DNA from: NIOZ-UU13 sp964417935
GTDB lineage: Bacteria; Planctomycetota; Phycisphaerae; Sedimentisphaerales; Anaerobacaceae
Direction of reading: 5' to 3'
DNA length: 29,038 nucleotides
Assembly: GCA_964417935.1 (NCBI GenBank)
Contig: CAYQKF010000063.1
Location: 1-29,038 of the forward strand
Position 1 is the first letter of the stretch, and every line of letters starts with the position of its first letter. Of the stretch, positions 8,514 to 16,410 are shown piece by piece. The translations under genes and the position numbers were made by a program. A model generated the notes under the pieces. The model was not told the origin of the DNA. It did no database searches and saw only the letters and a program-made list of their open reading frames with translations.

Positions 8514-8522
8514 TGGTATAAT
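8514..8522 (+). promoter_or_regulatory. Extended -10 promoter of the XRE-ImmA / PIN module
   Basis: TGG-TATAAT (TG at 8514-8515, TATAAT at 8517-8522) is a perfect extended -10 hexamer 33 nt before the XRE-ImmA start. There is no convincing -35. The same TATGGTATAAT string precedes mcsA (24975-24984). The preceding stretch (8425-8490) is very A/T-rich. Confidence 0.55.
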
Positions 8523-8554
8523 ATTCTGGGATACAGAAAAAAGGAGGTGCGACA

Positions 8555-9670
8555 ATGGATATTGGGAACAGATTAAAAATTGCAAGAAATGGCATCGGTT
8601 ATACGCTCGAAAAAGCTTCTCAGGAAAGCGGAATAGGCCAATCCTCTCTCAGTGAATTTGAAAACGATAAAAGAGAGCCTAAGTTTTCGCAACTCAGCAA
8701 ATTGGCTGAGGTCTACAAAAAAAAGATAGAGTTCTTCTTAACAGACGCCACAATTATTAATAAAGTAATTCTCTGGCGTAGCAAACCAAACAGCGAAGAG
8801 GAAAGGAAAGCAACAGAGGCGGAATTTTCCCAACTTTGTGAGCAGTACTATAATCTTGAGGTACTTACAGGAGAAGTGAGAAAAGTCAGATTCCCAGAAC
8901 CGGATGTTGATAAACCAGAAGAATTCACTTTCGGACAAGCTGAGTCTTTTGCAAGAAAGGTCCAAAATCAATTTTGTCTTGGCGATATACCAAGTTCCTC
9001 AATTAAACGAGTTCTGGAAGAAAGATACTATGTGAAAGTATTTCATTTAGCGTTTTCCGGCAGCGCTATTTCGACGTTTTCTCCAGAGTTCGGATACGCA
9101 GTTCTTCTAAATATGGATAGAACAACCAAGCAATGGCGCAGGAACTTTGATCTTGCTCATGAGCTCTTTCACCTCTTAACTTGGAATATTTTCACAACTT
9201 GTCGTTTAAAAAATACTCAACCCACTGAAGATGAGGAGAAACTTGCGAATGCATTTGCGAGCCAGCTTTTAATGCCCGACGATGCTCTAAGAGAAAGGAT
9301 TGACCTGCGCAAAAATGAACAAGGTGAAATTAAACTAGACCACTTAGATGACATTGCCAGAGAATTCGGAGTATCTTTAGATGCATTGGTTTACCGTATA
9401 GCTAACCTTTTCAGAATTCAAAAACAAGATACCGAAAAATATCGTGATTCTGCCAAAAAGTTGGCCAAATTCCATAAACCTCGAGAATCTGAAAACCAAG
9501 AGACATTACCTGAGAGATACTGTGATTTGGCATTACGAGCTTTGAGAGAAGGAAAATTGTCTTTGATGCAGTTTGCTAAATATATGGGTATAAGTTACAA
9601 AAAGGCCCAGGAATACCTCATGGAAGAAGAGGATTTCACGGATGAAGCGATTTCCATTTCTGTTGATTGA
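8555..9670 (+). CDS. XRE-family HTH regulator with ImmA/IrrE-type metallopeptidase domain (COG2856), putative antitoxin
   Basis: A 371-aa protein. An XRE helix-turn-helix (residues 5-58) contains LEKASQESGIGQSSLSEFEN followed by KREP. A middle linker leads to a peptidase_M78/ImmA-like domain with F-D-L-A-H-E-L-F-H (H202-E203-x-x-H206) and the downstream E-x-x-A-N-A-F-A-S-Q-L-L-M-P segment that supplies the third metal ligand. The C-terminal region (about 325-355) holds a second helical segment with K-Y-M-G-I-S-Y-K-K-A. A strong GGAGGTG site precedes the ATG. The stop overlaps the PIN-like gene by 29 nt, so the two are translationally coupled. Proteins of this class repress their own operon, and some cleave repressors when activated. 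Paired with a PIN-like protein it most likely acts as antitoxin and autorepressor. Confidence 0.85.
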   Translation: MDIGNRLKIARNGIGYTLEKASQESGIGQSSLSEFENDKREPKFSQLSKLAEVYKKKIEFFLTDATIINKVILWRSKPNSEEERKATEAEFSQLCEQYYNLEVLTGEVRKVRFPEPDVDKPEEFTFGQAESFARKVQNQFCLGDIPSSSIKRVLEERYYVKVFHLAFSGSAISTFSPEFGYAVLLNMDRTTKQWRRNFDLAHELFHLLTWNIFTTCRLKNTQPTEDEEKLANAFASQLLMPDDALRERIDLRKNEQGEIKLDHLDDIAREFGVSLDALVYRIANLFRIQKQDTEKYRDSAKKLAKFHKPRESENQETLPERYCDLALRALREGKLSLMQFAKYMGISYKKAQEYLMEEEDFTDEAISISVD

Positions 9671-10160
9671 TGCCGGGCCAATTATAAAACTTTTTAGCTT
9701 AGGCATCTGGGACGATTTTGTCAAATATTGTAATGTAAGCATATCCCGAATAATTGCAGATGATCAAGCCCTCTACACGGAAGACGGCAAAAAACATATA
9801 GACTTGAATCCTTACGAAGAACAAGAGCTTATAAAAATCATCGACGTTAAACCGTCTGTGGTTAAAACTTTCTATGACGAGTTTGATCTATTGTATCAAG
9901 CCGACATTCATGACGGTGAAAAGGAAACATTAGCTTTTTTGTGCGATTCTTCAGAGAATTGGCTTGTGTGTGCAGCCGACAAAGCAGTTTTTAAAGTTTT
10001 AGGCTTGCTTAGCAAGGCTGAACAGGGAATTTCTTTGGAGGAAGTTTTAAATCAAATTGGTCTATCGCGAGAGTTGGAATGGCCATACACTAAGAAGTTC
10101 CGCGAGATGTATACACAGATGGGTCAGATAGACTCTATTCAAGATAAAGGCCTTCTATAG
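9642..10160 (+). CDS. PIN-like nuclease, putative toxin
   Basis: A 172-aa protein with a PIN-like layout: L-L-I-D-A-G-P-I-I-K-L-F at the N-terminus (D10), H-D-G-E-K-E-T-L-A-F-L in the middle (D91, E93) and C-A-A-D-K-A-V-F-K-V-L near the end (D113). The acidic residues are placed as in PIN-domain RNases, which cut RNA with Mg2+. It starts inside the 3' end of the XRE-ImmA gene (29-nt overlap) behind an AAGAGG site, which is the usual layout for a coupled toxin-antitoxin pair. The target RNA is unknown. It may belong to a PIN-like DUF family rather than canonical VapC. No transcription terminator is obvious after it. Confidence 0.7.
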   Translation: MKRFPFLLIDAGPIIKLFSLGIWDDFVKYCNVSISRIIADDQALYTEDGKKHIDLNPYEEQELIKIIDVKPSVVKTFYDEFDLLYQADIHDGEKETLAFLCDSSENWLVCAADKAVFKVLGLLSKAEQGISLEEVLNQIGLSRELEWPYTKKFREMYTQMGQIDSIQDKGLL

Positions 10161-10329
10161 TTTCTATATTATAATCACAATCCTTGTGAGAGCAGAATTC
10201 ATAAGTTGTATACCGTATAATTCCCACCTTAATACAGGTATTTGGAAATTTCCTGAAAAACGATTTAAGACAGCAAAGCTTTTGCCCGATATTGCCATTA
10301 ATAACGGCAGGAAATGGAGATAGAAAAAC

Positions 10330-10411
10330 CTCGGCTGAACCGAGCGGATTTAGGAGGAAACAGGGCTGAGGTGCGGAGGGAGAGGAAAAAGCGAGATATC
10401 CTCAGCCCTGT
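10330..10411. ncRNA. Putative structured RNA element, copy 1 (GGGCTGAGG hairpin)
   Basis: A small hairpin, CTCGG-CTGAA-CCGAG (10330-10344), is followed by TTTAGGAGGAAA and then a 12-bp perfect stem: ACAGGGCTGAGG (10360-10371) pairs with CCTCAGCCCTGT (10400-10411). The stem encloses a 28-nt purine-rich loop with three GGA motifs. A second copy with the same GGGCTGAGG core and an identical loop length lies at 10790-10837. It is not followed by a U-tract, so it is not a simple terminator. The sequence between the PIN gene and this element (10161-10329) shows nothing else supportable. Confidence 0.5.
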
Positions 10412-10650
10412 GAATGTGCTCCAATACGTAGTATATCAGAAAGCTCTATACAAAGCTATACTTTTTTTGTAAAAAAATGTTCGTATCCGACAAAATTATG
10501 TCTGACGGATAAAATATTCCAAACACCTCATTATCAACGGATAAACAATTAAATAATACCCTTTCTGTGTATTTTGTCAACTATAATATTAAAATATTTA
10601 TAGTCAAACAGGCATATTTCGGGCACAAATGAAAAAATTTAAGGCTTACC

Positions 10651-10785
10651 ATGCTCACAAACAACATTTTCGAGCTTATCGGCAATACGCCATTGTTGCA
10701 GTTGAAAGATGAGGGAATTTTCGCCAAAGCTGTGTTTCTCAACCCAGGCGGCAGGATTAACACCTCGGCATCGAGCATCAAATAA
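10651..10785 (+). pseudogene. Cysteine synthase N-terminal remnant
   Basis: The 44 codons begin M-L-T-N-N-I-F-E-L-I-G-N-T-P-L-L-Q-L and continue to F-A-K-A-V-F-L-N-P-G-G. This is the N-terminal signature of PLP-dependent cysteine synthase (CysK/CysM family). After N-P-G-G the expected S-x-K-D-R, which includes the PLP lysine, is replaced by R-I-N-T-S-A-S-S-I-K and a stop. Only about 35 residues of a protein normally near 300 aa remain, so it cannot be an enzyme. The break lies 5 bp before the second GGGCTGAGG hairpin, which suggests that insertion or deletion at the hairpin removed the rest. The ribosome site is weak (TAAGG). Confidence 0.7.
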
Positions 10786-10789
10786 AAAT

Positions 10790-10837
10790 TGGGCTGAGGC
10801 AAGGAGGAAAGGAGAGAAGTAAAAAAACCTCAGCCCG
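10790..10837. ncRNA. Putative structured RNA element, copy 2 (GGGCTGAGG hairpin)
   Basis: The perfect 9-bp stem GGGCTGAGG (10791-10799) / CCTCAGCCC (10828-10836), plus a closing T-G wobble, encloses a 28-nt loop made almost only of purines with an AAGGAGGAAAGGAGAG core. Stem core and loop length are identical to copy 1 about 430 bp upstream, while the loop bases differ except for the GGAGG/GGA pattern. The orientation of transcription is unknown. The remaining gap to the next gene (10838-11031) is A/T-rich with no feature I can support. Confidence 0.5.
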
Positions 10838-11031
10838 TGGTTTTGAGTTAATTTATACGAATTCTGTTCACAAAAGTTCGCTTCAGAGAAAAAAACGATA
10901 ATCTTTATTTCTATAAAAGTTGCTGTTCGCCCGGATTTTGTTTCAATTCTTGGCCAAAACCAGCTATAACTAATAAAGTAAGAAAATACTTTTTATAGAA
11001 ACCACATACACTTTAACAAGAGGAGTTTGTG

Positions 11032-12210
11032 ATGCTTTCTTGTGATTGTCGAAACGCTCAACGTTTATTCGTTGCTATTGTGGGGATTGGTTTGTTTTGT
11101 TCATTGGCGTGCGCGGAATTCCCTAAGTTTGAATATCACCAGATCGCCAAAATCGGCAACAGAATGGGCCAGACCTCTCTCGTGGACGTGGATAAAGACG
11201 GAGACCTGGACTGGATTACAGGCTGCAATGGTGGAACAATATGGTGGTTCGAGTACAAAGCCCCGGATAATTGGGGCAGACATACCCTCGGCCAAAAAGC
11301 CCCGACCGATGTCGGAGGCACCGCCTTCGATATAGACGGGGATGGATGGATTGACCAGGTCTCCGGCCGGGCTTGGTACCGCAACACCGGCAAACCGCGG
11401 GAAGAAGAATTTATAAAATATCCAAACGGAGTTACAAATAACTGCCACGACAATGTGGCCGCAGACATCAATGGAGACGGCAAGCTCGATGTAATCGCAA
11501 TGAGCGATAGAAGCGCACTCTACTGGTATGAAATCCCCGCCGACCCTACGAAAAAATGGAAAGAGCACAAAATCGGCGAAGCGGTCCACGGTGCAATCGA
11601 CCCGGCGGGCATCGCCGACATCGACGGTGACGGAGACAGCGACGTTGTTCGCACGAATATCTGGTACGAAAACGCCGATGGAAAAGGAACAAAATGGACC
11701 GGGCATAATAACATCGATTTCGGACAGCCCAAAGCCAGATTCCCTCTGATGACAAAATCATGGATAACCGACCTTGATAAAGACGGTGACAATGACATCG
11801 TTCAGGCCGAGGGGGATTGTGTGAGCGGACGCGTGGCCTGGCACGAAAACACCGATGGCAAAGGCCGGATATGGACCCGGCGCATAATTGCGGAAAAGGC
11901 CGGCCAGGACTTTCATTCACTCGCCGTGGCAGATTTCGACAACGACGGCGACCTTGACGTCTTCTCCGGCGGCGGGCCCTTAACGGAAAGTCCGCCGCAT
12001 AAATGGTTTATCTGGGAAAATAAAGATGGCAGGGGCCGAAAATGGGAGCAACACGAAATTCTCAGCGGCAAACGCTGCCACGAAGCCAAGGCAGCCGATA
12101 TCGACGGCGACGGCGATATCGACATCTGTTCCAAACCCTGGAACGGCAACGAGCACGTTTATCTTCGCAACACGCTTGACCCGAATTTCACAGGTAAAGT
12201 ATTGCAATAA
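11032..12210 (+). CDS. Secreted FG-GAP/VCBS repeat protein
   Basis: A 392-aa exported protein. The signal peptide spans about residues 1-28 and ends A-C-A before E-F. The mature part is a chain of FG-GAP/VCBS-type repeats. Seven calcium-binding loops of the D-x-D-x-D-G type are visible, for example D-V-D-K-D-G-D-L-D, D-I-N-G-D-G-K-L-D and D-I-D-G-D-G-D-I-D, each followed by a W-Y/W-F-E-N-type strand. This predicts a seven-bladed beta-propeller stabilised by Ca2+. Such proteins bind surfaces or polymers outside the cell and have no assigned reaction. The ATG at 11032 follows AGAGGAG with 7-nt spacing; the GTG one codon upstream is less likely. It lies 56 bp before an M14 pair, also secreted and carrying D-x-D-G insertions, which suggests a shared extracellular role. 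Confidence 0.85.
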   Translation: MLSCDCRNAQRLFVAIVGIGLFCSLACAEFPKFEYHQIAKIGNRMGQTSLVDVDKDGDLDWITGCNGGTIWWFEYKAPDNWGRHTLGQKAPTDVGGTAFDIDGDGWIDQVSGRAWYRNTGKPREEEFIKYPNGVTNNCHDNVAADINGDGKLDVIAMSDRSALYWYEIPADPTKKWKEHKIGEAVHGAIDPAGIADIDGDGDSDVVRTNIWYENADGKGTKWTGHNNIDFGQPKARFPLMTKSWITDLDKDGDNDIVQAEGDCVSGRVAWHENTDGKGRIWTRRIIAEKAGQDFHSLAVADFDNDGDLDVFSGGGPLTESPPHKWFIWENKDGRGRKWEQHEILSGKRCHEAKAADIDGDGDIDICSKPWNGNEHVYLRNTLDPNFTGKVLQ

Positions 12211-12266
12211 AAGTACAAATCTGGTAAAATAGTAAAGTCAAATAAAATTCTTTAGGAGATGATGGG

Positions 12267-14033
12267 ATGTACCTGTACTTTTTCCGATCTGGAATTAAGC
12301 CGTTCGTGTTTTTGTTTGCTTTCATAAGCCTGCTCACAATGGCTGTTAAAGTTGCCCCCGCTGCGGAGTATCACAACAACAAATCCCTTGCCAAACTTCT
12401 GGCATCTCTCGCCGAACAGAATCCCGACCTTGTGCGGGTTGCCGGCATTGCCCGCTCAATAGGCAAACGCAAGGTTTGGTTAGTCGAAGTGGGTAAAGGT
12501 GCTGAGCAGGACTGCAAAACCCGCCCAGCGATGTTGGTCGTGGCAGGCATCGAAGGAAATGATTTAACAGGATGTTCCGTAGCCGTATCCTGGATCAAAC
12601 ATTTGATTGAGCAATACGAAACCAACACCCAAATTACTAAACTTCTTCAGACAACAACGGTTTATGTCATCCCGCGACTCAACACCAATGCCGCCGAGCA
12701 ATTCTTTACCCGACCAAAATTCGAAACGAGCTCCAGTGATAAACCCGTTGATAACGACCATGACGGGCTAATAGATGAAGATGGTCCCGAAGATCTCAAC
12801 GGTGACGGACTAATCACATCGATGCGCATCAAGGATCCGGAGGGTGAATATATCCTCGACCCTAATGACGACCGGCTGCTCATCAAGGCCGACCCTCTCA
12901 AAAGCGAAGTTGGTGCATGGCGTTATCTCACCGAGGGTATCGATAACGACCACGATGAGTTATGGAATGAAGACGGCCCCGGTGGCGTTAACTTTAACCG
13001 TAATTTCCCATACAATTTCAAATTCTTCGCTCCAGATGCGGGCGTACATCAGGTAAGTGAAGCCGAAACGCGTGCGCTCGCCGATTTTATAATCGACCAC
13101 CAAAATATCGGGATTGTTCTGACCTACGGCGCTGCTGACAATCTTCTAAAGACCCCTCAAGGCGCATCACCAGCCGATCGCCGAAAACCCATGACAGCGA
13201 TTGATAAGGATGATTTGGATTACTATCGGGTCTTTGGAGACCTCTATCGCAAAGCCCTTGGATTAGACAAAGAACTGGAAGATACCTTGTGTCCCGGCAC
13301 CTTCAGCGACTGGATGTATTTCCACCGCGGCCGCCTGTCACTCGCAGCCAGACCCTGGTCTCCTGCGCTTGCTGTCGAGCTTTCCAAAGCCTCTGAAAAA
13401 AAGGAAAAAGACTCTGAATCCGAACTTGAAAATGAGAAAAAGGATAAAGATAAGAGTTCGGAGGATGATAAAGACAAGCGCAACGAAAAGGAGCGTCAGG
13501 AACTAAAGTGGTTTGACGAATATGCGCCGCAAGCCTTCGTCAAGTGGCAGGCAATTGAGCATCCAGATTTTCCAAATCAATGTGTCGAGGTCGGCGGATA
13601 TTCTCCTTTCGCCCTGACCAACCCTCCGGATGAGATGATTGAACGAATCGCTGCCAAACACGCTGATTTCCTGACAACGGTAGCGCAACGGCTTCCGCGC
13701 ATCGGCATCCGAAAGATAGAAACCCGCCATCTGGGCCAATCGATATATGAGGTCAAGATTCAGGTGGAAAACACCGGGTTCCTACCCACCTCACTCTCAC
13801 AGGGCCAAACAACAAGAGAGATTTATCCGACGCGAATGGTTATAGAGCTGGACGACAGATTTTTTCTTTCCGGAACCAGGATTACGAATCTGCCGGTGAT
13901 ACAGGGAAGTGGCGGGATGGTCCAGGTGCGTTATATAATCCGGACCACCAAGCGTAAGAAGATTAATTTCAAAGTCGTCTCGATGTTGGCCGGACAAGTA
14001 ACCGGAACTATCGAATTAAAAAACGCCGAATGA
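12267..14033 (+). CDS. Secreted M14 carboxypeptidase-like protein with degenerate active site
   Basis: A 588-aa protein with a signal peptide (1-33). It is collinear with the intact M14 protease downstream (14230-16014), sharing the acidic D-N-D-H-D-G-L-I-D-E-D-G insertion (162-173), the F-N-R-N-F motif (243-247; cf. M-N-R-N-W in the paralogue) and the C-terminal beta domain. The catalytic positions are lost. The paralogue's zinc motif H-G-N-E reads E-G-N-D here (96-99). The third zinc ligand in S-Y-H-N-A-G is T-Y-G-A-A (286-290). The catalytic Glu of S-F-S-N-E-L-W aligns with S-L-A-A-R-P-W (358-364). A highly charged Lys/Glu/Asp/Ser insertion (about 374-415), probably a coiled coil or disordered, is unique to this copy. 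The frame is open throughout, so it is likely a retained pseudoenzyme, perhaps a binding or regulatory partner. The ATG at 12267 has AGGAG at 8-nt spacing. Confidence 0.8.
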   Translation: MYLYFFRSGIKPFVFLFAFISLLTMAVKVAPAAEYHNNKSLAKLLASLAEQNPDLVRVAGIARSIGKRKVWLVEVGKGAEQDCKTRPAMLVVAGIEGNDLTGCSVAVSWIKHLIEQYETNTQITKLLQTTTVYVIPRLNTNAAEQFFTRPKFETSSSDKPVDNDHDGLIDEDGPEDLNGDGLITSMRIKDPEGEYILDPNDDRLLIKADPLKSEVGAWRYLTEGIDNDHDELWNEDGPGGVNFNRNFPYNFKFFAPDAGVHQVSEAETRALADFIIDHQNIGIVLTYGAADNLLKTPQGASPADRRKPMTAIDKDDLDYYRVFGDLYRKALGLDKELEDTLCPGTFSDWMYFHRGRLSLAARPWSPALAVELSKASEKKEKDSESELENEKKDKDKSSEDDKDKRNEKERQELKWFDEYAPQAFVKWQAIEHPDFPNQCVEVGGYSPFALTNPPDEMIERIAAKHADFLTTVAQRLPRIGIRKIETRHLGQSIYEVKIQVENTGFLPTSLSQGQTTREIYPTRMVIELDDRFFLSGTRITNLPVIQGSGGMVQVRYIIRTTKRKKINFKVVSMLAGQVTGTIELKNAE

Positions 14034-14079
14034 ATTATCAAAGAAATTTTTTATGATATTGCTCCGTAGAAAAGAACGT

Positions 14080-14160
14080 TCGTCATTCCGACCGAAGCCC
14101 CCATTCTTGCTTTCGCAAGAAAGCACGGGGGCGAAGTGGAGAAATCTATTCAAAAGACAA
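14080..14160. repeat. Dispersed CGTCATTCCGACC-type repeat with hairpin
   Basis: The 196-bp gap between the two M14 genes carries a repeat of the form CGTCATTCCGACCGAAG ... GAAGTGGAGAAATCT. In its centre, TTCTTGC-TTTC-GCAAGAA forms a stem flanked by CCCCC and GGGGG arms. Related TGTCATTCC... elements lie at 16355, 23650 and 26900. It may act as a weak transcription barrier, but no U-tract follows. Confidence 0.55.
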
Positions 14161-14229
14161 GTTTCTCGGCTCTCTCGAAATTAAATCTACAATATTTTAC
14201 AAAGTATTATGATATCAGAGGTTTCTCTT

Positions 14230-16014
14230 ATGAAGCAGAAAATAAAATTCAAGATGCACATCGCTATTTTGCTTTCTTTATGTCTCGTTCTGGCTCTTGC
14301 CGGAACAGGCATCGCCCAGGTTCGTAATCGCAAGCCAAAGGCCGGCAATCCGGCTAAGCATTCGTTTCCCGCACTGGGAATCTCAGCAGAACGCAAAGTC
14401 CAGGTGGCTTGGAACCGATTTTACGACCATGCCGGACTGGGGGCTATCCTGGCCCGGCTCCACAAAGCCTTCCCCGACCTTACCCGCCTGTATTCTATTG
14501 GCAAATCAACCCAGGGCCGGGATATTTGGTGCCTGGAAGTTACAGCACGTAACGTTGGCGACCCCAACCGCAAGCCGGGAATGTATATTGACGGCAACAT
14601 TCACGGCAACGAGGTCCAGGCGGGCGAAACGGTAGCCTATACAGCCTGGTATCTTTGCCACCAGTACGAAAAGCTCGAAAAAGTAACCGCTCTGCTCAAT
14701 CAAAAGATTTTCTATCTTCTGCCGAGCACCAATCCCGATGGTCGCGATTCCTGGCTTCATCGGGGTGGTTACGCGCGGACCGGCATGGAGCCGACAGACG
14801 ACGACAGAGATGGTCTCACAGATGAAGATGATTGCGAGGACCTTAACGGAGACGGTTTTATCACCCAGATGCGTAAGAAAGAACCACACGGACGGTTCAA
14901 ACGGCATCCGGATTATCCTGAATACTTGATGGTCAGGGCAAAGGCAGATGAAGGTGGGCAATATACGCTGCTTGGTTGGGAAGGAATTGACAATGATGGC
15001 GACGGCCGAATCAATGAAGACAGACGCGGCGGTTATGATATGAATCGCAACTGGGCATACGATTGGCAGCCGAATTATATTCAACGCGGAGCCAAGGATT
15101 ATCCCTTCTCGCAGCCGGAGACCCGTGCGGTGTCCGAGTTCGTTCTGACCCATCCCAATATCACAGCAGCGCAGTCGTATCATAACGCCGGTGGCATGAT
15201 CCTGCGAGGTCCGGGCCGAGAAGGCGGCGAGATGAAAAGCCGGGACGAAAGCGTGCTGAGACTTATCGCTGAGCGAGGAGAAAAAATAATCCCCTTTTAC
15301 CGTTCGATGATTATCTGGAAGGATCTCTATACAACCTGGGGAAGCGAGCTGGATTGGCTTTATGGGGGACGGGGCATTCTTTCCTTCTCAAACGAGCTAT
15401 GGACATCAAAAAACCTCTACAAAACCCCCGATCGGCCTTCGGATGAGCAGGAGGCCGAATTTATCGAATATGTCCTGATGGGCGATGCCGCCGTCCCCTG
15501 GCGCGAATTCGAGCACCCGACCTATGGCACGATTGAAATTGGAGGCGAGAAAAAAGAGTGGGGGCGCTTACCGCCTTCCTTCTTGCTCGAAGAGGAGCTT
15601 CACCGCAATATGGCTTTTACGCTCTATCACGCGGATATGATGCCGCTGCTCAAAATCAGTGAGGTGAATGTCGAAAAGCTTGCCGATAACTTATTCAGGA
15701 TTTGGGTAACCATTGAGAACCGGCGTCTGATTCCCACCAGAACGGCTCAGGATGTGGCGCACCATATAAGTTCGCCGGATATTGTCTCAATTCAGGGTGG
15801 TGACATTCGTGTCCTCTCAGGCGGCCTGGTTATGGACCGGTACTTCAAGCGCGTCCGGGCTGTAGAACGCCGACCCGAACGAGTGGAGTTGAGCGCCATC
15901 GACGGCATGAGCGCTGTGCGCGTACAGTTTGTCGTTGAGGGAAAAGGCAAATTTAATGTGACGGTAGATTCAGCTAAAGGCGGTTCATTTAAGAAAAGTC
16001 AATTACTACCTTAA
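14230..16014 (+). CDS. Secreted M14-family zinc carboxypeptidase
   Basis: A 594-aa metallopeptidase with a Sec signal peptide (1-29, ending G-I-A-Q). The M14 catalytic set is complete. The zinc ligands are H125 and E128 in D-G-N-I-H-G-N-E, and H318 in Q-S-Y-H-N-A-G-G. The general base is E389 in S-F-S-N-E-L-W, and R273 in M-N-R-N-W is the conserved substrate-binding Arg. Two acidic D-x-D-x-D-G insertions (about 189-209 and 253-264) look like calcium sites and lengthen the domain beyond a typical carboxypeptidase. A beta-rich C-terminal domain follows residue 460. It removes C-terminal residues from peptides, or cleaves peptidoglycan-type peptides, outside the cytoplasm; the specificity is unknown. 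The ATG at 14230 was chosen for AGAGG 8 nt upstream. It lies directly downstream of an inactive paralogue, in the same direction. Confidence 0.88.
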   Translation: MKQKIKFKMHIAILLSLCLVLALAGTGIAQVRNRKPKAGNPAKHSFPALGISAERKVQVAWNRFYDHAGLGAILARLHKAFPDLTRLYSIGKSTQGRDIWCLEVTARNVGDPNRKPGMYIDGNIHGNEVQAGETVAYTAWYLCHQYEKLEKVTALLNQKIFYLLPSTNPDGRDSWLHRGGYARTGMEPTDDDRDGLTDEDDCEDLNGDGFITQMRKKEPHGRFKRHPDYPEYLMVRAKADEGGQYTLLGWEGIDNDGDGRINEDRRGGYDMNRNWAYDWQPNYIQRGAKDYPFSQPETRAVSEFVLTHPNITAAQSYHNAGGMILRGPGREGGEMKSRDESVLRLIAERGEKIIPFYRSMIIWKDLYTTWGSELDWLYGGRGILSFSNELWTSKNLYKTPDRPSDEQEAEFIEYVLMGDAAVPWREFEHPTYGTIEIGGEKKEWGRLPPSFLLEEELHRNMAFTLYHADMMPLLKISEVNVEKLADNLFRIWVTIENRRLIPTRTAQDVAHHISSPDIVSIQGGDIRVLSGGLVMDRYFKRVRAVERRPERVELSAIDGMSAVRVQFVVEGKGKFNVTVDSAKGGSFKKSQLLP

Positions 16015-16090
16015 GCATATTGAATCCTGTCAATCAATTCATGAACTATGTCGAGTTAATGAAACTGCTTTATTAAACGTCAAAAATTGA

Positions 16091-16273
16091 AAAAAAATCG
16101 TCGAGGCTGCACACCAAAAAGGCCAACGTGTCGGATTCTGGGCTACCCCTAACAGGCCCTCGCAGGTACGCCAAACCCTCTGGAGTGAACTGCTGGCCAG
16201 CGGCGTTGACCTTATCAATACCGACGACCTCCAGGGCCTCCAGCAGTTCCTGCTCAAAAACACGCCAAAATAA
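16091..16273 (+). pseudogene. 3' remnant of a glycerophosphodiester phosphodiesterase-like gene
   Basis: The frame from 16091 to the TAA at 16271 reads K-K-I-V-E-A-A-H-Q-K-G-Q-R-V-G-F-W-A-T-P and later G-V-D-L-I-N-T-D-D-L-Q-G-L-Q-Q-F-L. This matches the C-terminal end of GDPD/PI-PLC-like TIM-barrel proteins, where V-D-x-I-N-T-D precedes the last helix. An in-frame TGA lies directly before it and no start or ribosome site is present. Only about 60 residues remain of a protein usually near 250-300 aa. The catalytic N-terminal part is missing from this window, so the copy is dead. Confidence 0.65.
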
Positions 16274-16352
16274 CCAACCATTAGCAGACCTGAAGCCAAA
16301 TATTAACAAAGCCCTTATTGACGAAACGACCCTCTTCGACTATCTTATTATT

Positions 16353-16387
16353 CTGTCATTTCCGCGTAAGCGGAAATCCAGACTATC
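16353..16387. repeat. TGTCATTTCC-type mini-palindrome before aspS
   Basis: CTGTCA is followed by TTTCCGC-GTAA-GCGGAAA (16359-16376), a perfect 7-bp stem with a tetraloop, and then TCCAGA. It is a short version of the TGTCATTCC ... GGAATCC repeat family seen elsewhere in the window. It ends about 25 nt before the aspS start. Confidence 0.5.
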
Positions 16388-16410
16388 GTTTTTTTAGAGA
16401 GATTTTTATA

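Noticed and set aside
1..10160. A complete prophage around terL
   Set aside because: No integrase, portal, capsid, tail or lysis genes are seen; only terminase-like and HTH genes are present.
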